The notes under the pieces are model-generated. The model did no database searches, was not told where the DNA came from, and saw only the letters and a list, made by a program, of their open reading frames with translations. Positions 34,694 to 43,144 of a DNA stretch of 64,000 nt are shown here, in pieces (positions within the stretch are counted from its first letter, which is position 1; each line of letters starts with the position of its first letter). The DNA is from Acidobacteriota bacterium (GTDB lineage Bacteria; Acidobacteriota; Vicinamibacteria; Vicinamibacterales; UBA2999): positions 123,532-187,531 of the forward strand of contig JAKFYH010000019.1 of NCBI GenBank assembly GCA_021730945.1. The letters run 5' to 3'. Made by a program: the position numbers and the translations under genes.

Positions 34694-35631
34694 ACGCACT
34701 GGTCACTGGCGGCGCGGGCTTCATTGGCTCGACCCTGAGCGAGCGTCTGCTCGAGCAGGGCGCACGAGTTCGCGCCATCGACGCTTTCACCGACTTCTAT
34801 CCGCGGCCGCTGAAGGAGCGCAACCTCGAGAACCTGCGCGGCCGGGCTGGTTATGAGCTGATCGAAGGCGACTTGCGCGACCTCGATCTTGGCGCCGCAC
34901 TCGACGGCGTCACCCACGTGTTTCACCTGGCCGCACAGGCCGGCGTGCGCCGCAGTTGGGGGCAGGAGTTCGAGGTGTATACCGGCCTCAACGTCGATGC
35001 CACACAGCGCCTGCTCGAGGCGTGCGTCAAGCACCCGGTTGAGCGGCTGGTCTATGCCTCCAGTTCGTCGGTGTATGGCGACGACGTGGCCATCCCGATG
35101 CTGGAGACGGCCCTGCCGCAGCCGGTGTCGCCGTACGGCGTCACCAAGCTGGCGGCCGAGCAGCTCTGCCACCTGTATCACGTGAATTACGGCGTTCCTA
35201 CGGTCTCGCTGCGTTATTTCACGGTTTACGGCCCCCGCCAGCGGCCTGACATGGGCTTTAACCGCTTCTTTTCGGCCATTCTCGACGGCCGGCCGCTGGT
35301 GCAGTTTGGCGACGGACTACAGACGCGGGACTTCACCTTCGTGGCCGATGCGGTGACGGCGACGGCGACCGCGGCAGTCCGCGGAGTGCCCGGGCGCGTC
35401 TACAATATTGGTGGAGGGTCGCGCGTCTCCTTGCGGGAGGTCTTTGACCTGATTGCCCGTGTGTCTGGCCGAGAGGTTACGATCGATCGACAAGGCCCGC
35501 AGAAGGGCGACATGCGCGATACCTACGCCGACACGGCCAGGGCCAGGAACGATCTGGGATTTGCGCCGACGGTGACGCTCGAAGAGGGGCTTCGAGCCAT
35601 GTGGCGCTGGATGGAAGCGACGAGAGCATGA
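34690..35631 (+). CDS. NAD-dependent sugar-nucleotide epimerase (SDR)
   Basis: A 313-residue extended SDR enzyme: NAD loop VTGGAGFIGSTLSERLLE, active-site SSSSVYGDD with YxxxK as YGVTKLAAEQ, and QTRDFTFVADAV. It resembles UDP-glucuronate/UDP-glucose 4-epimerases; the exact substrate cannot be read. It likely supplies a nucleotide sugar for surface polymers. It overlaps thioesterase and bamD by 4 bases each. Confidence 0.88.
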   Translation: MNALVTGGAGFIGSTLSERLLEQGARVRAIDAFTDFYPRPLKERNLENLRGRAGYELIEGDLRDLDLGAALDGVTHVFHLAAQAGVRRSWGQEFEVYTGLNVDATQRLLEACVKHPVERLVYASSSSVYGDDVAIPMLETALPQPVSPYGVTKLAAEQLCHLYHVNYGVPTVSLRYFTVYGPRQRPDMGFNRFFSAILDGRPLVQFGDGLQTRDFTFVADAVTATATAAVRGVPGRVYNIGGGSRVSLREVFDLIARVSGREVTIDRQGPQKGDMRDTYADTARARNDLGFAPTVTLEEGLRAMWRWMEATRA

Positions 35632-36425
35632 GTGGCATTCGAGTGGTAACGACGCTGGCGCTGTTGGCGGTCCTGGCGGGTGGGTGTGCGGCGAAGACGG
35701 CCATCTTGCCGGCCGGCACGGTCGATGCGGACAGGTTTCTGTTCGAGCGCGGTACGGCGGCGGCCAAGGACCGGAAGTGGTTGAACGCCCGCGAATATCT
35801 TCGCAACATCGTCGATAACTATCCGCAGAGCTCCTATCGGCCCGACGCGAAGCTGGCCCTTGGCGACACCTACATCAGCGAGAAGAGCACCGAGTCGCTG
35901 TTGCTGGCCGCCAACGAGTTTCGCGAGTTCCTGACCTTCTATCCCACCCACGCGCGGGCCGATTACGCCCAGCTTCAGCTGGCGCGCTCGTTTACGGAGC
36001 AGATGCTGGCGCCCGAGCGTGACCAGTCCGCGACCAAGGACGCGATTAAGGAAATCGAGATCTTCCTGCAGCGGTTCCCCAACAGCGCGCTCATTTCCGA
36101 GGCCCGCAGCCTCGAGCGCACGGCCCGCGACCGGCTGAGCGAGGCCAGTTACCGCGTCGGCTTCTATTACTTCCGGGTGCGGTGGTACCCGGGCGCCATC
36201 GACCGATTCAAGGACGTGCTGGCCACCGATCCTGGCTACAGCGACCGCGACGCGGTTTACTACCATCTGGCCGAATCCCTCTATCGAACCGATAGACCTG
36301 AAAGTAAGGCAGAAGCGCTCCCCTACTACGAACGACTACTCCGCGAGTTCGAGAAGAGTGAGTTTCTCGAAATGGCTCAGAAACGCGTCGCGGAGCTCAA
36401 GGGCGGAGCACCCGCCGGAAGGTAG
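35628..36425 (+). CDS. bamD: Outer-membrane assembly lipoprotein BamD-like
   Basis: A 265-residue lipoprotein: lipobox LAVLAGGCA (Cys 20) and TPR repeats of the BamD/YfiO type (NAREYLRNIVDNYPQSSYRPDA, AANEFREFLTFYPTHARAD, FLQRFPNSALISEA). BamD is part of the BAM complex that inserts beta-barrel proteins. I chose ATG 35628, which overlaps the epimerase stop (ATGA) and begins the signal peptide; an upstream frame from 35601 is only overlap. Confidence 0.86.
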   Translation: MSGIRVVTTLALLAVLAGGCAAKTAILPAGTVDADRFLFERGTAAAKDRKWLNAREYLRNIVDNYPQSSYRPDAKLALGDTYISEKSTESLLLAANEFREFLTFYPTHARADYAQLQLARSFTEQMLAPERDQSATKDAIKEIEIFLQRFPNSALISEARSLERTARDRLSEASYRVGFYYFRVRWYPGAIDRFKDVLATDPGYSDRDAVYYHLAESLYRTDRPESKAEALPYYERLLREFEKSEFLEMAQKRVAELKGGAPAGR

Positions 36426-36431
36426 GCTTTC

Positions 36432-37178
36432 ATGCGCGTTACCGTCGTGTTCACCGCCATCGTCCTGATGGCTCCGGCCCCTTCGTGGGCCCAGTCGCCG
36501 CAGCTGGCGCCGCGAACCACCCTGCCCGCACACGTGATGTGCGCAGATATGCTCGTTCCGGCAATGCCGGTGCCGGCACTACGCATCAAGGGAGCACACC
36601 ACGAAGGCACGCGACTGGCCCTCACCCGCGGCGATGTCGCCGTTGTCATGCGGACGCCGGGGGACGGCCTGGAGGTAGGGCAACGCTATCTGGTGCGCCG
36701 CCTGCCGGTGGGTGCCCAGGCCATCCTGCCCAAGGAAGGCGGCTATGTGCCGGTGCGCACGCCTGGTTGGGTCACGATCACCGCGCTCGATGACATGAAT
36801 GCCATGGCCCACGTCGACTTCGCTTGCGACGCCATCGAACCGGACGACTACCTGGAGCCATATGTCGAGGTTCGCCTGCCGACGCCGGCGGCCACGGCCG
36901 CGGCGCCGGACTTCAGCGACCGCATCCAGATTCTTCCCGGAGCGGACGGCCGGCAGATGTTCGCCAACGGAGACAGCTTCTCGGTTGCCCGAGGCGCCGA
37001 TCAGGGCGTTGCCGTCGGCGCATACTTCGCCATCTATCGCGACCGCAGGGACGGGATGCCGCTGGTGCATGTAGGCGAGGCGATCGTCACCGATACCGCA
37101 CCGGCCTCAGCCAAGTTGTTGTTGATGACGGCCACCGACGCGGTCGGCATTACTGATATTGCCGTGCCGCGCCCCTAG
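36432..37178 (+). CDS. Secreted protein, function unknown
   Basis: A 248-residue protein with a signal peptide (about 1-20, ending SWAQS). I do not recognise a domain. The C-terminal third (about 165-240: SFSVARGADQGVAVGAYFAI followed by VHVGEAIVTD) looks like the small beta fold found at the end of FlgT-like and pilus-associated proteins. It follows bamD by 6 bases and likely shares its transcript, so an envelope role is plausible. Confidence 0.6.
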   Translation: MRVTVVFTAIVLMAPAPSWAQSPQLAPRTTLPAHVMCADMLVPAMPVPALRIKGAHHEGTRLALTRGDVAVVMRTPGDGLEVGQRYLVRRLPVGAQAILPKEGGYVPVRTPGWVTITALDDMNAMAHVDFACDAIEPDDYLEPYVEVRLPTPAATAAAPDFSDRIQILPGADGRQMFANGDSFSVARGADQGVAVGAYFAIYRDRRDGMPLVHVGEAIVTDTAPASAKLLLMTATDAVGITDIAVPRP

Positions 37179-37185
37179 GCGCCGG

Positions 37186-37800
37186 TTAGCTGATCTTCTT
37201 GTCCCGGGCCGACTTCGCCCTCTCGAAGTCGGCCACCGTTTCGGCGCGGCTGCCCATCGCCTGCTGGAAGCCCTGGTAGTAGTCGACCGCTGATGCGACC
37301 GCGGTCAGGAGCACCACCCACAGCGCCGCCTGTCCGAGACCAAGCAAGGCCGGCCAGCGTTCCCACCCGAGAATCAGCAGCAGAATCGCGGTCACCTGCG
37401 AAGCCATCTTCAGCTTGCCGAGGCCGGAGGCCGGCATCGCGACGCCGCGCGAGTAGGCGAGATTGCGCAGGCCGGTGACGGCGATCTCGCGGCTGATGAT
37501 CACGGCCACCATCCAGGCCGGCGCCAGGCCAAGTTGTACCAACGAGACAAGAGTTGCGGAGATCAGCAGTTTGTCGGCCAGGGGATCGAGCATCTGGCCG
37601 AGGGCCGTCACCTGTTTGCGCCGGCGCGCCAGATAACCGTCGAGCCAGTCGGTGAGCGAGGCCAGGCCGAAGATCGCTGCCGCCACCAACTCGACCGGTA
37701 ATCCCAGGACCAGCCGGCCCTCGAATTTCGTCAGCAGCACCGACACCAACACCGGCACCAGGAAGATGCGTGCGACCGTGAGGCTGTTCGGCAGGTTCAT
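37186..37800 (-). CDS. pgsA: CDP-diacylglycerol-glycerol-3-phosphate 3-phosphatidyltransferase
   Basis: Makes phosphatidylglycerol phosphate in the inner membrane. The CDP-alcohol phosphotransferase motif (D-x2-DG-x2-AR-x8-G-x3-D-x3-D) is present as DWLDGYLARRRKQVTALGQMLDPLAD. The 204 residues have about six spans. I chose ATG 37800 (MNLPNSLTVARI); an ATG 5 codons earlier (37815) is possible, and longer readings are not supported. Confidence 0.93.
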   Translation of the reverse strand: MNLPNSLTVARIFLVPVLVSVLLTKFEGRLVLGLPVELVAAAIFGLASLTDWLDGYLARRRKQVTALGQMLDPLADKLLISATLVSLVQLGLAPAWMVAVIISREIAVTGLRNLAYSRGVAMPASGLGKLKMASQVTAILLLILGWERWPALLGLGQAALWVVLLTAVASAVDYYQGFQQAMGSRAETVADFERAKSARDKKIS

Positions 37801-37849
37801 GTCTACCGCCGCCATTCTACCCCTCGGTCGTGTAACATGGAAGTTTGTC

Positions 37850-38908
37850 ATGAAGGCCATTCTCCTTGCCGGAGGCAAAGGCACGCGCTTGCGGCCACTC
37901 ACCCTCCACACGCCCAAGCCCGTGGTCCCGATCTTCGACCGCGCCTTTCTGCACTATCAGATTGACCAGCTCAAGCAGGTCCCGGAGATTGACGAAGTCA
38001 TCCTCAGCCTGAACTACCAGCCCCGCCGCATTGAAGAGGTGTTCGGCGACGGCACGGGCACCGGGGTGCGGGTGCGCTACGTCGTGGAGCCCGCGCCGCT
38101 CGGCACTGGCGGCGCCATTCGCTACGCCGCGCAGGACATTACCGAGACCCTGGTGGTGTTCAACGGTGACGTGATGACCAGCGTCGATGTCAATGCCGTG
38201 GTCACACTGCATCGCGAACGCCAGGCCAAGGCGACGATCGTGCTGACGCCGGTCGACAATCCCTCCGCCTACGGGTTGGTCGAGACCGAGAGCGATGGCC
38301 GGGTCCGCCGTTTTCTCGAGAAGCCCGACCCCACCCAGATCACCTGCGACACCATCAACGCCGGCATCTACGTGCTCGAACCCGAGACCTTCGACCGCAT
38401 CCCGAAGGATGTCGCCTACTCGATCGAGCGCGCCTACTTTCCGTCGCTGATTGAGCGCGGCGACACCTTCGTCGCCTATATCGATCGCGGCTACTGGATC
38501 GACATCGGCACGCCCGAGAAATACATCCAGGTGCATCGTGACATGTTCGACGGCCGCTTCTCCGCCGGCGTGTTTGCCGGGGCCGACCGCGCGCAGCCGA
38601 TCGTGTCGCCTGACGCGCGCATCGAGGACAACGTCACACTGGTGGCGCCCTGCTTCATCGACGCCGGCGCGCACGTGAAGAGCGGCGCGCGGGTGGGCCC
38701 GTACACCGTGCTGGGGCGCGGGGTGATGGTCGAGGAGTCGGCCGATCTCGAGAACACGATCGTCTGGCCCAACTCCCGGATTGGCCAGAACGCCGTGGTG
38801 CACGGCCCCATCATCGGCCGCAACTGCCATGTTGGACGTCACGCGGTGCTGAAATCGGCGGCCGTCATTGGCGACAAAACGCAACTCACCGACTACACCA
38901 CCCTATGA
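37850..38908 (+). CDS. Sugar nucleotidyltransferase with hexapeptide C-terminus (mannose-1-phosphate guanylyltransferase-like)
   Basis: A 352-residue enzyme joining a nucleotidyltransferase domain (MKAILLAGGKGTRLRPLTLH, about 1-235) to left-handed beta-helix repeats (about 255-352: ARIEDNVTLVAPCFIDAGAH, VHGPIIGRNCHVG). It activates a hexose 1-phosphate with NTP; GDP-mannose or glucose-1-phosphate thymidylyl/uridylyl activity cannot be separated by eye. ATG 37850 is 11 bases after a TAACAT box. The stop overlaps the following phosphomannomutase gene, so the pair supplies an activated sugar. Confidence 0.88.
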   Translation: MKAILLAGGKGTRLRPLTLHTPKPVVPIFDRAFLHYQIDQLKQVPEIDEVILSLNYQPRRIEEVFGDGTGTGVRVRYVVEPAPLGTGGAIRYAAQDITETLVVFNGDVMTSVDVNAVVTLHRERQAKATIVLTPVDNPSAYGLVETESDGRVRRFLEKPDPTQITCDTINAGIYVLEPETFDRIPKDVAYSIERAYFPSLIERGDTFVAYIDRGYWIDIGTPEKYIQVHRDMFDGRFSAGVFAGADRAQPIVSPDARIEDNVTLVAPCFIDAGAHVKSGARVGPYTVLGRGVMVEESADLENTIVWPNSRIGQNAVVHGPIIGRNCHVGRHAVLKSAAVIGDKTQLTDYTTL

Positions 38909-40257
38909 TCAACCCATCTGTCTTCAAGGCCTACGACGTCCGTGGTCTCTATCCATCCGAGATCACCGAAGAGTTGTTTCACCAGCTCGGCCGGGCTTTT
39001 GTCGCCTACCTCGGGCCCGGCAAGTACGCCGTCACCCGCGACATGCGCACATCGTCGCCGTCGTTGACGGCCGCGTTTATCGACGGCGCGACGCTCCAGG
39101 GCGGGACGATGATTGATTACGGCTTGCTCGGCACCGACCAGATGTACTTCGCGGTCGCTGCCGATCAGCTGGATGGCGGCGCCCAGATTACCGCGTCGCA
39201 CAACCCCGGCGAGTACAACGGCTGCAAGATGGTCCGGGCCGAGGCGTTTCCGCTCAGCGGCGAGGCCGGCATCAAGGAGATGAAGGAGATGATCCTGGCC
39301 GGCGCGATTCCGGCGCCACCGGCCAGGCGTGGCACCGTCGAGTCGCGCGCGATCATGGATCGCTATATCGAGCACGTGCTGTCGTTTGTCGACCCTGCCG
39401 CGATCAAGCCCTTCAATGTGGTGCTCGACGCCGGCAGCGGCGTGGCCGGCCTGATTGCCCCCCGGCTGTTCGACCGGCTGGCGTGCAGGACCACCCGGCT
39501 CTGCTTCGACGTCGACGGCACCTTTCCGAATCACGAGGCCAACCCGCTGATTGAGGAGAACCGCGCCGACATCACCGCGGCCGTGATTGCGCAGAAGGCG
39601 GACATCGGCATTGCCTGGGACGGCGATGCCGACCGCTGCTTCTTTATCGACGGCAGCGGCGAGTTTATTGCCGGCGACTTCATCACGGCGTTGCTCGCCG
39701 AGGCGTTTCTGCTGCAGACCCCTGGACAGGCGGTGATCTATGACGTGCGGGCCAGTTACGCCGTCAAGGACATCGTGGCGCAGTACCATGGCACGGCGTT
39801 GATGAACCGTGTCGGTCATGCGTTCATCAAGCGGCGCATGCGCGAGGAGAACGCGGTCTTCGGCGGTGAAGTGACCGGACACTACTACTTCCGCGACAAT
39901 TTCTTCGCTGACAACGGCTTCATCCCCGCGTTGATGATCCTCGACCTGATGTCGAAGAAGGGCATGTCGCTACGCGACCTGCTGAAGCCCTTGCGGGAGA
40001 AGTACTTCATCTCGGGCGAGATCAACACCAAGGTCGCGAACATGGGCATTGCCGACCGGAAGATCCAGGAACTCGCGACCGCCTACGCCGGCGGCCACCT
40101 CTACATGCTGGATGGCGTGTCGGTGGAGTTTCCCGACTGGCACTTCAACGTCCGGCAGTCGAATACCGAGCCGCTGCTGCGCCTGAACCTCGAGGGGCTC
40201 ACCCCCGAAATCATGGAGAAGCGCCGCGACGAGGTGCTGGCGATTATCCGCGGCTGA
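38905..40257 (+). CDS. manB: Phosphomannomutase / phosphoglucomutase
   Basis: A 450-residue alpha-D-phosphohexomutase that interconverts hexose 6- and 1-phosphates. It has the phosphoserine loop ITASHNPGEYNGCKMV, the metal loop AWDGDADRCFFIDGSG, the sugar loop GGEVTGHYYFRD and the phosphate-binding RQSNTEPLLRLNLEG. ATG 38905 overlaps the nucleotidyltransferase stop. Product would be substrate for the gene upstream. Confidence 0.94.
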   Translation: MINPSVFKAYDVRGLYPSEITEELFHQLGRAFVAYLGPGKYAVTRDMRTSSPSLTAAFIDGATLQGGTMIDYGLLGTDQMYFAVAADQLDGGAQITASHNPGEYNGCKMVRAEAFPLSGEAGIKEMKEMILAGAIPAPPARRGTVESRAIMDRYIEHVLSFVDPAAIKPFNVVLDAGSGVAGLIAPRLFDRLACRTTRLCFDVDGTFPNHEANPLIEENRADITAAVIAQKADIGIAWDGDADRCFFIDGSGEFIAGDFITALLAEAFLLQTPGQAVIYDVRASYAVKDIVAQYHGTALMNRVGHAFIKRRMREENAVFGGEVTGHYYFRDNFFADNGFIPALMILDLMSKKGMSLRDLLKPLREKYFISGEINTKVANMGIADRKIQELATAYAGGHLYMLDGVSVEFPDWHFNVRQSNTEPLLRLNLEGLTPEIMEKRRDEVLAIIRG

Positions 40258-40286
40258 GGTCGCCTCGCGCCTTCGGCCACTCGTAG

Positions 40287-40308
40287 GGCGCCCCGTTTTT
40301 GGGGCGCC
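40287..40308. terminator. Strong hairpin after phosphomannomutase, before tRNA-Gly
   Basis: GGCGCCCC pairs perfectly with GGGGCGCC across the loop GTTTTT. The T run is in the loop and not after the stem, so this is not a canonical intrinsic terminator, but it may stop read-through into the tRNA gene. TAGAAT at 40321-40326 is a likely -10 for the tRNA. Confidence 0.45.
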
Positions 40309-40337
40309 GTCAGGGTCTGCTAGAATAGCTTCGCTGA

Positions 40338-40412
40338 GCGGGAGTAGTTCAGCGGTAGAACGCGAGCTTCCCAAGCTCGATGTCGCGGGTTCGATCCCCG
40401 TCTCCCGCTCCA
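40338..40412 (+). tRNA. tRNA-Gly (anticodon CCC)
   Basis: The cloverleaf folds fully: acceptor GCGGGAG/CTCCCGC, D arm with GTTC/GAAC, anticodon stem CGAGC/GCTCG around loop TTCCCAA (anticodon CCC), T arm GCGGG/CCCGT with TTCGATC, discriminator T and an encoded CCA (40410-40412). It reads GGG. A TAGAAT box lies 11 bases upstream. Confidence 0.97.
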
Positions 40413-40437
40413 CTTTCTTCGAGGCTGAAGGCCTCGC

Positions 40438-41103
40438 CTACTGAATCGAAATCCCCACGCTGAGCGTCACCATTTGCGTGCGCTTCGCCGATGGCAACAC
40501 ATCGCTGGCGCCGCGCGAACTGAGTTTGGTAAAGCGCACGTCAAAGCCGGCGCCCAGATGGGGCTTCATGAACCACCTTGCTCCGCCGCCGAAATTGAGC
40601 GCGGGATTCCATGCGACGGGTACGGCGTGCGCGACACTTGTGCCAAACGCTTCAGAACTGCTGGTCACTCTCGATCGCCCGAGCCCCAGGCTGAGGTAAC
40701 TCCAGCCAAGCCGATGGCCGAAGTTGGCCGACAGCTGCGGCAACACGCTCGTGATGCGGGTGGTGACGATGGTGGTCGTCGGCACCGTCGTCGGATTGGT
40801 GGTGGTGCCTGACGTGGTCGTCAGCGGGCTGCTCGTGCCCCGGCCGGTGGCGATCGCGACGCCCAGTCCGAGCGTGGCAATCCCCAACCGCAGTGGATAC
40901 ACGGTCGCGCCGCTGGTGACACCCCAGCCCCGGCCCGGTAAGGGTGTGGTCGCCGACAGCGGCGGTACCCAGCCCTCGGCGGTCGGCAGGCCAACCCAGG
41001 CGCCATGCAGGTCCACGGCGAACCACGGCAGCCGTTCCGCCGGCTGCGCCCACGCCGGCACGCCGATGGCCAGCGCCAGGACCGCCAGCAGCAATCCGCG
41101 CAT
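40438..41103 (-). CDS. Outer-membrane beta-barrel-like protein, function unknown
   Basis: A 221-residue exported protein: signal peptide about 1-20 (VPAWAQP), alternating hydrophobic strands and a Thr-rich middle (SGTTTNPTTVPTTTIVTTR) that could be a surface loop. The final segment MVTLSVGISIQ ends in an amphipathic strand, like a barrel signature. No family recognised. ATG 41103 overlaps the deoC stop (ATGA), so it is translated with rpiB-deoC. Its link to sugar-phosphate metabolism is unexplained. Confidence 0.62.
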   Translation of the reverse strand: MRGLLLAVLALAIGVPAWAQPAERLPWFAVDLHGAWVGLPTAEGWVPPLSATTPLPGRGWGVTSGATVYPLRLGIATLGLGVAIATGRGTSSPLTTTSGTTTNPTTVPTTTIVTTRITSVLPQLSANFGHRLGWSYLSLGLGRSRVTSSSEAFGTSVAHAVPVAWNPALNFGGGARWFMKPHLGAGFDVRFTKLSSRGASDVLPSAKRTQMVTLSVGISIQ

Positions 41104-41969
41104 CAATATCCGCTCGCCTTTCCCGCCGCGGACTCGCCGCGCGATTCCTTCACGATGCGGACCCCGGCACTCGCCCCGATGCGCGTGGCTCCTGCCGCCA
41201 CCATCGCCTTCATCTGCTCGAGGTCGCGGACGCCGCCCGAGGCCTTGACGCCCATTTCGTCGCCGACAATCCGCCGCATCAGCGCCACGTCGGCCGCTGT
41301 CGCGCCGCCAGGGCCAAAGCCGGTCGAGGTCTTCACGAAGTCGGCCCCGGCCGCCTTTGCCAGCGTGCAGGCGGTAATCTTCTCCTCATCGGTCAGCAGG
41401 GCGGTTTCAATGATCACCTTGCTGCCGGCCCCGGCCGCGTGACAGGCCGACACCACGCCGCGAATGTCGTCGCTGACCACGCGCACGTCGCCTGATTTCA
41501 GCGCGCCGACGTTAATCACCATGTCGATCTCGGCGGCGCCGTCGAAAATGGCGCGGCGCGCCTCAAATTGCTTGACGTCGGCGGTAGTCGCGCCAAGCGG
41601 GAAGCCGACGACCGAACACACGGCGACCCCCGATCCCCGCAGCACCTGTGACGCCAGCGCCACCCAGGTCGGATTCACGCACACGGTGGCGAATTTCCAC
41701 TCGGCTGCTTCCTTGCAAAGCTGCGTGATCTCGTTCGCGGTCGCGTCGGGCTTGAGCAGGGTATGGTCGATCAGGCCCGGCAAGCCTTGCGCGCCGCCGT
41801 CGGCCGCGTGCAGGCCCAGCCGGGTCGCCCCGGCGTCCAGCACCGGCCGCACCCGGTCGGGGCAGCAGCCGAAGGTGAAGCCGTGGCAGGCGCAGCGCGT
41901 CGGCGCCACCGCGCCGGCCCGGGTAAGTTCCTCGAGGATCAGCTCGATGACACGGCGGTAATCGGTCAC
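41103..41969 (-). CDS. deoC: Deoxyribose-phosphate aldolase with Cys-rich N-terminal extension
   Basis: Class I aldolase cleaving 2-deoxyribose 5-phosphate into acetaldehyde and glyceraldehyde 3-phosphate. The barrel starts near residue 66 ([12 protein letters not shown]) and has the Schiff-base Lys in [15 protein letters not shown] (about 210). The first 62 residues are an unusual extension with [14 protein letters not shown] (Cys 26, 28, 35, 36) and [17 protein letters not shown]. Start is GTG 41969, overlapping the rpiB stop (GTGA). Similar pairs of DeoC and RpiB with N-terminal additions are, as I recall, found with sugar-phosphate-type microcompartments; no shell gene is in this window. 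Confidence 0.9.
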   Translation of the reverse strand: MTDYRRVIELILEELTRAGAVAPTRCACHGFTFGCCPDRVRPVLDAGATRLGLHAADGGAQGLPGLIDHTLLKPDATANEITQLCKEAAEWKFATVCVNPTWVALASQVLRGSGVAVCSVVGFPLGATTADVKQFEARRAIFDGAAEIDMVINVGALKSGDVRVVSDDIRGVVSACHAAGAGSKVIIETALLTDEEKITACTLAKAAGADFVKTSTGFGPGGATAADVALMRRIVGDEMGVKASGGVRDLEQMKAMVAAGATRIGASAGVRIVKESRGESAAGKASGY

Positions 41970-42595
41970 TGCGTTTTCTCCAGCGCGCGAATCTTGGCGA
42001 GCCGCCGTAGATACCGCGCTTCGACCATCGGCGTGCCCAACCAGGTGTCGACAATGGCCTTCGCCTCGTCCGGTGAAATCAGGGAGGCGCCGAGCGCCAG
42101 GACGTTGGCGCCATTGTGTTCACGAGCGTAGCGGGCCAATGTCTTGTCGTTGCACATGGCGGCGCGGGCGCCGTCGATCTTGTTGGCGGCCATCGCCGAG
42201 CCTAGCCCGGCGCCGTCAATCACGATGGCGGCGTCGACCTCGCCGCGCGCCACCAGCCTGGCGGCCTGGGCGGCGATGTCCGGATAGTCGACCGGGTCGG
42301 GTCCGTCAGTGCCGAGGTCGAGCACGCTCAGGCCCTTCTGGCGCAGGTAGTCGCGAAGCGCGGCCTTGAGCGCGACCCCCGAGTGGTCGCTGCCGATGGC
42401 CAGCGTTCGCACCGTCGCGGCCGGAGCCAGGCCGTCGAGGCTGGCGTCGGCCACGTCGCGGTGGACGGTGATACGCCGGGACTTGAGCGTATCAGCCGCC
42501 AGCGGCGTGACGTGGCCGCCGGTCCTGAGCGTGACGCTCGAACCAATCTCCAGCCCGCGCGCATCGGCCTCGGTGATGATGTCGAAAGTCTTCAT
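41966..42595 (-). CDS. rpiB: RpiB/LacA-family sugar-phosphate isomerase with N-terminal extension
   Basis: A 209-residue RpiB-like isomerase. The core starts near residue 64 ([16 protein letters not shown]) and keeps [13 protein letters not shown]. The nucleotide/substrate loop normally CGTGxG reads DGAGLG, so the catalytic Cys is Asp 127. The first 60 residues carry a short fold with [14 protein letters not shown] and [15 protein letters not shown], similar to the small N-terminal module of several microcompartment-associated proteins (recalled, not searched). ATG 42595 is the family-like start. Activity as ribose-5-phosphate isomerase is uncertain because of the missing Cys. Confidence 0.82.
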   Translation of the reverse strand: MKTFDIITEADARGLEIGSSVTLRTGGHVTPLAADTLKSRRITVHRDVADASLDGLAPAATVRTLAIGSDHSGVALKAALRDYLRQKGLSVLDLGTDGPDPVDYPDIAAQAARLVARGEVDAAIVIDGAGLGSAMAANKIDGARAAMCNDKTLARYAREHNGANVLALGASLISPDEAKAIVDTWLGTPMVEARYLRRLAKIRALEKTQ

Positions 42596-42602
42596 GCCGT
42601 GT

Positions 42603-42608
42603 TAGTCT
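42603..42608 (+). promoter_or_regulatory. -10-like box 8 bases before hpt
   Basis: TAGTCT is followed by 8 bases and the hpt ATG, within the 21-base gap to divergent rpiB. One of the TANNNT boxes at this distance. Confidence 0.35.
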
Positions 42609-42616
42609 TTTCCGCC

Positions 42617-43138
42617 ATGTCTGCTGCGCAACCCACTGTCTTGATCGACCAGGAAGAACTCTCGGCCCGCATCGCCGACCTGGCCAGGGAAATCCGCCGG
42701 GACTTCCCGACGGCCCAACTGCACTTCGTCTGCGTGCTCAAGGGCGCCTTCCTCTTCCTGGGCGACCTGATTCGCGCCATGGAGGGCCATGTCACCATCG
42801 ACTTCATGGCCTGCTCGAGCTACGGTGCCGGCACCTCGTCCACGGGCGAGGTCCGTCTGTCGAAGGACCTCGACTCCGGCCTTGAAGGCCGTGACGTCAT
42901 CATCGTCGAGGATATCGTCGACACTGGCCTCACCTTGCACTACCTCCAGGAGATTCTCCAGGCCCGAGGTCCGCGCTCACTGCGCACCGCCTGCCTGCTC
43001 AGCAAGCCTTCCCGCCGCAAGATCGACGTCAAGGTGGACTACGTCGGCTTCACGATTGAAGACCGCTTCGTCGTCGGCTACGGCCTCGACTACGCCGAGC
43101 AATATCGCAACCTGCCCTACATCGGCGTCCTCGCGTAA
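42617..43138 (+). CDS. hpt: Hypoxanthine phosphoribosyltransferase
   Basis: Purine salvage: hypoxanthine/guanine plus PRPP to IMP/GMP. The 173-residue chain has the PRPP loop VIIVEDIVDTGLTL, FVCVLKGAFLFLGDL and SSYGAGTSSTGEVR, and ends with GLDYAEQYRNLPYIGVL, all typical of Hpt. I chose ATG 42617; upstream frame is antisense to rpiB. Confidence 0.95.
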   Translation: MSAAQPTVLIDQEELSARIADLAREIRRDFPTAQLHFVCVLKGAFLFLGDLIRAMEGHVTIDFMACSSYGAGTSSTGEVRLSKDLDSGLEGRDVIIVEDIVDTGLTLHYLQEILQARGPRSLRTACLLSKPSRRKIDVKVDYVGFTIEDRFVVGYGLDYAEQYRNLPYIGVLA

Positions 43139-43144
43139 ACGCTG

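Noticed and set aside
40287..40308. Classic intrinsic terminator after phosphomannomutase
   Set aside because: The stem is perfect but the T run is in the loop and not after it, so it is listed only as a possible terminator hairpin.
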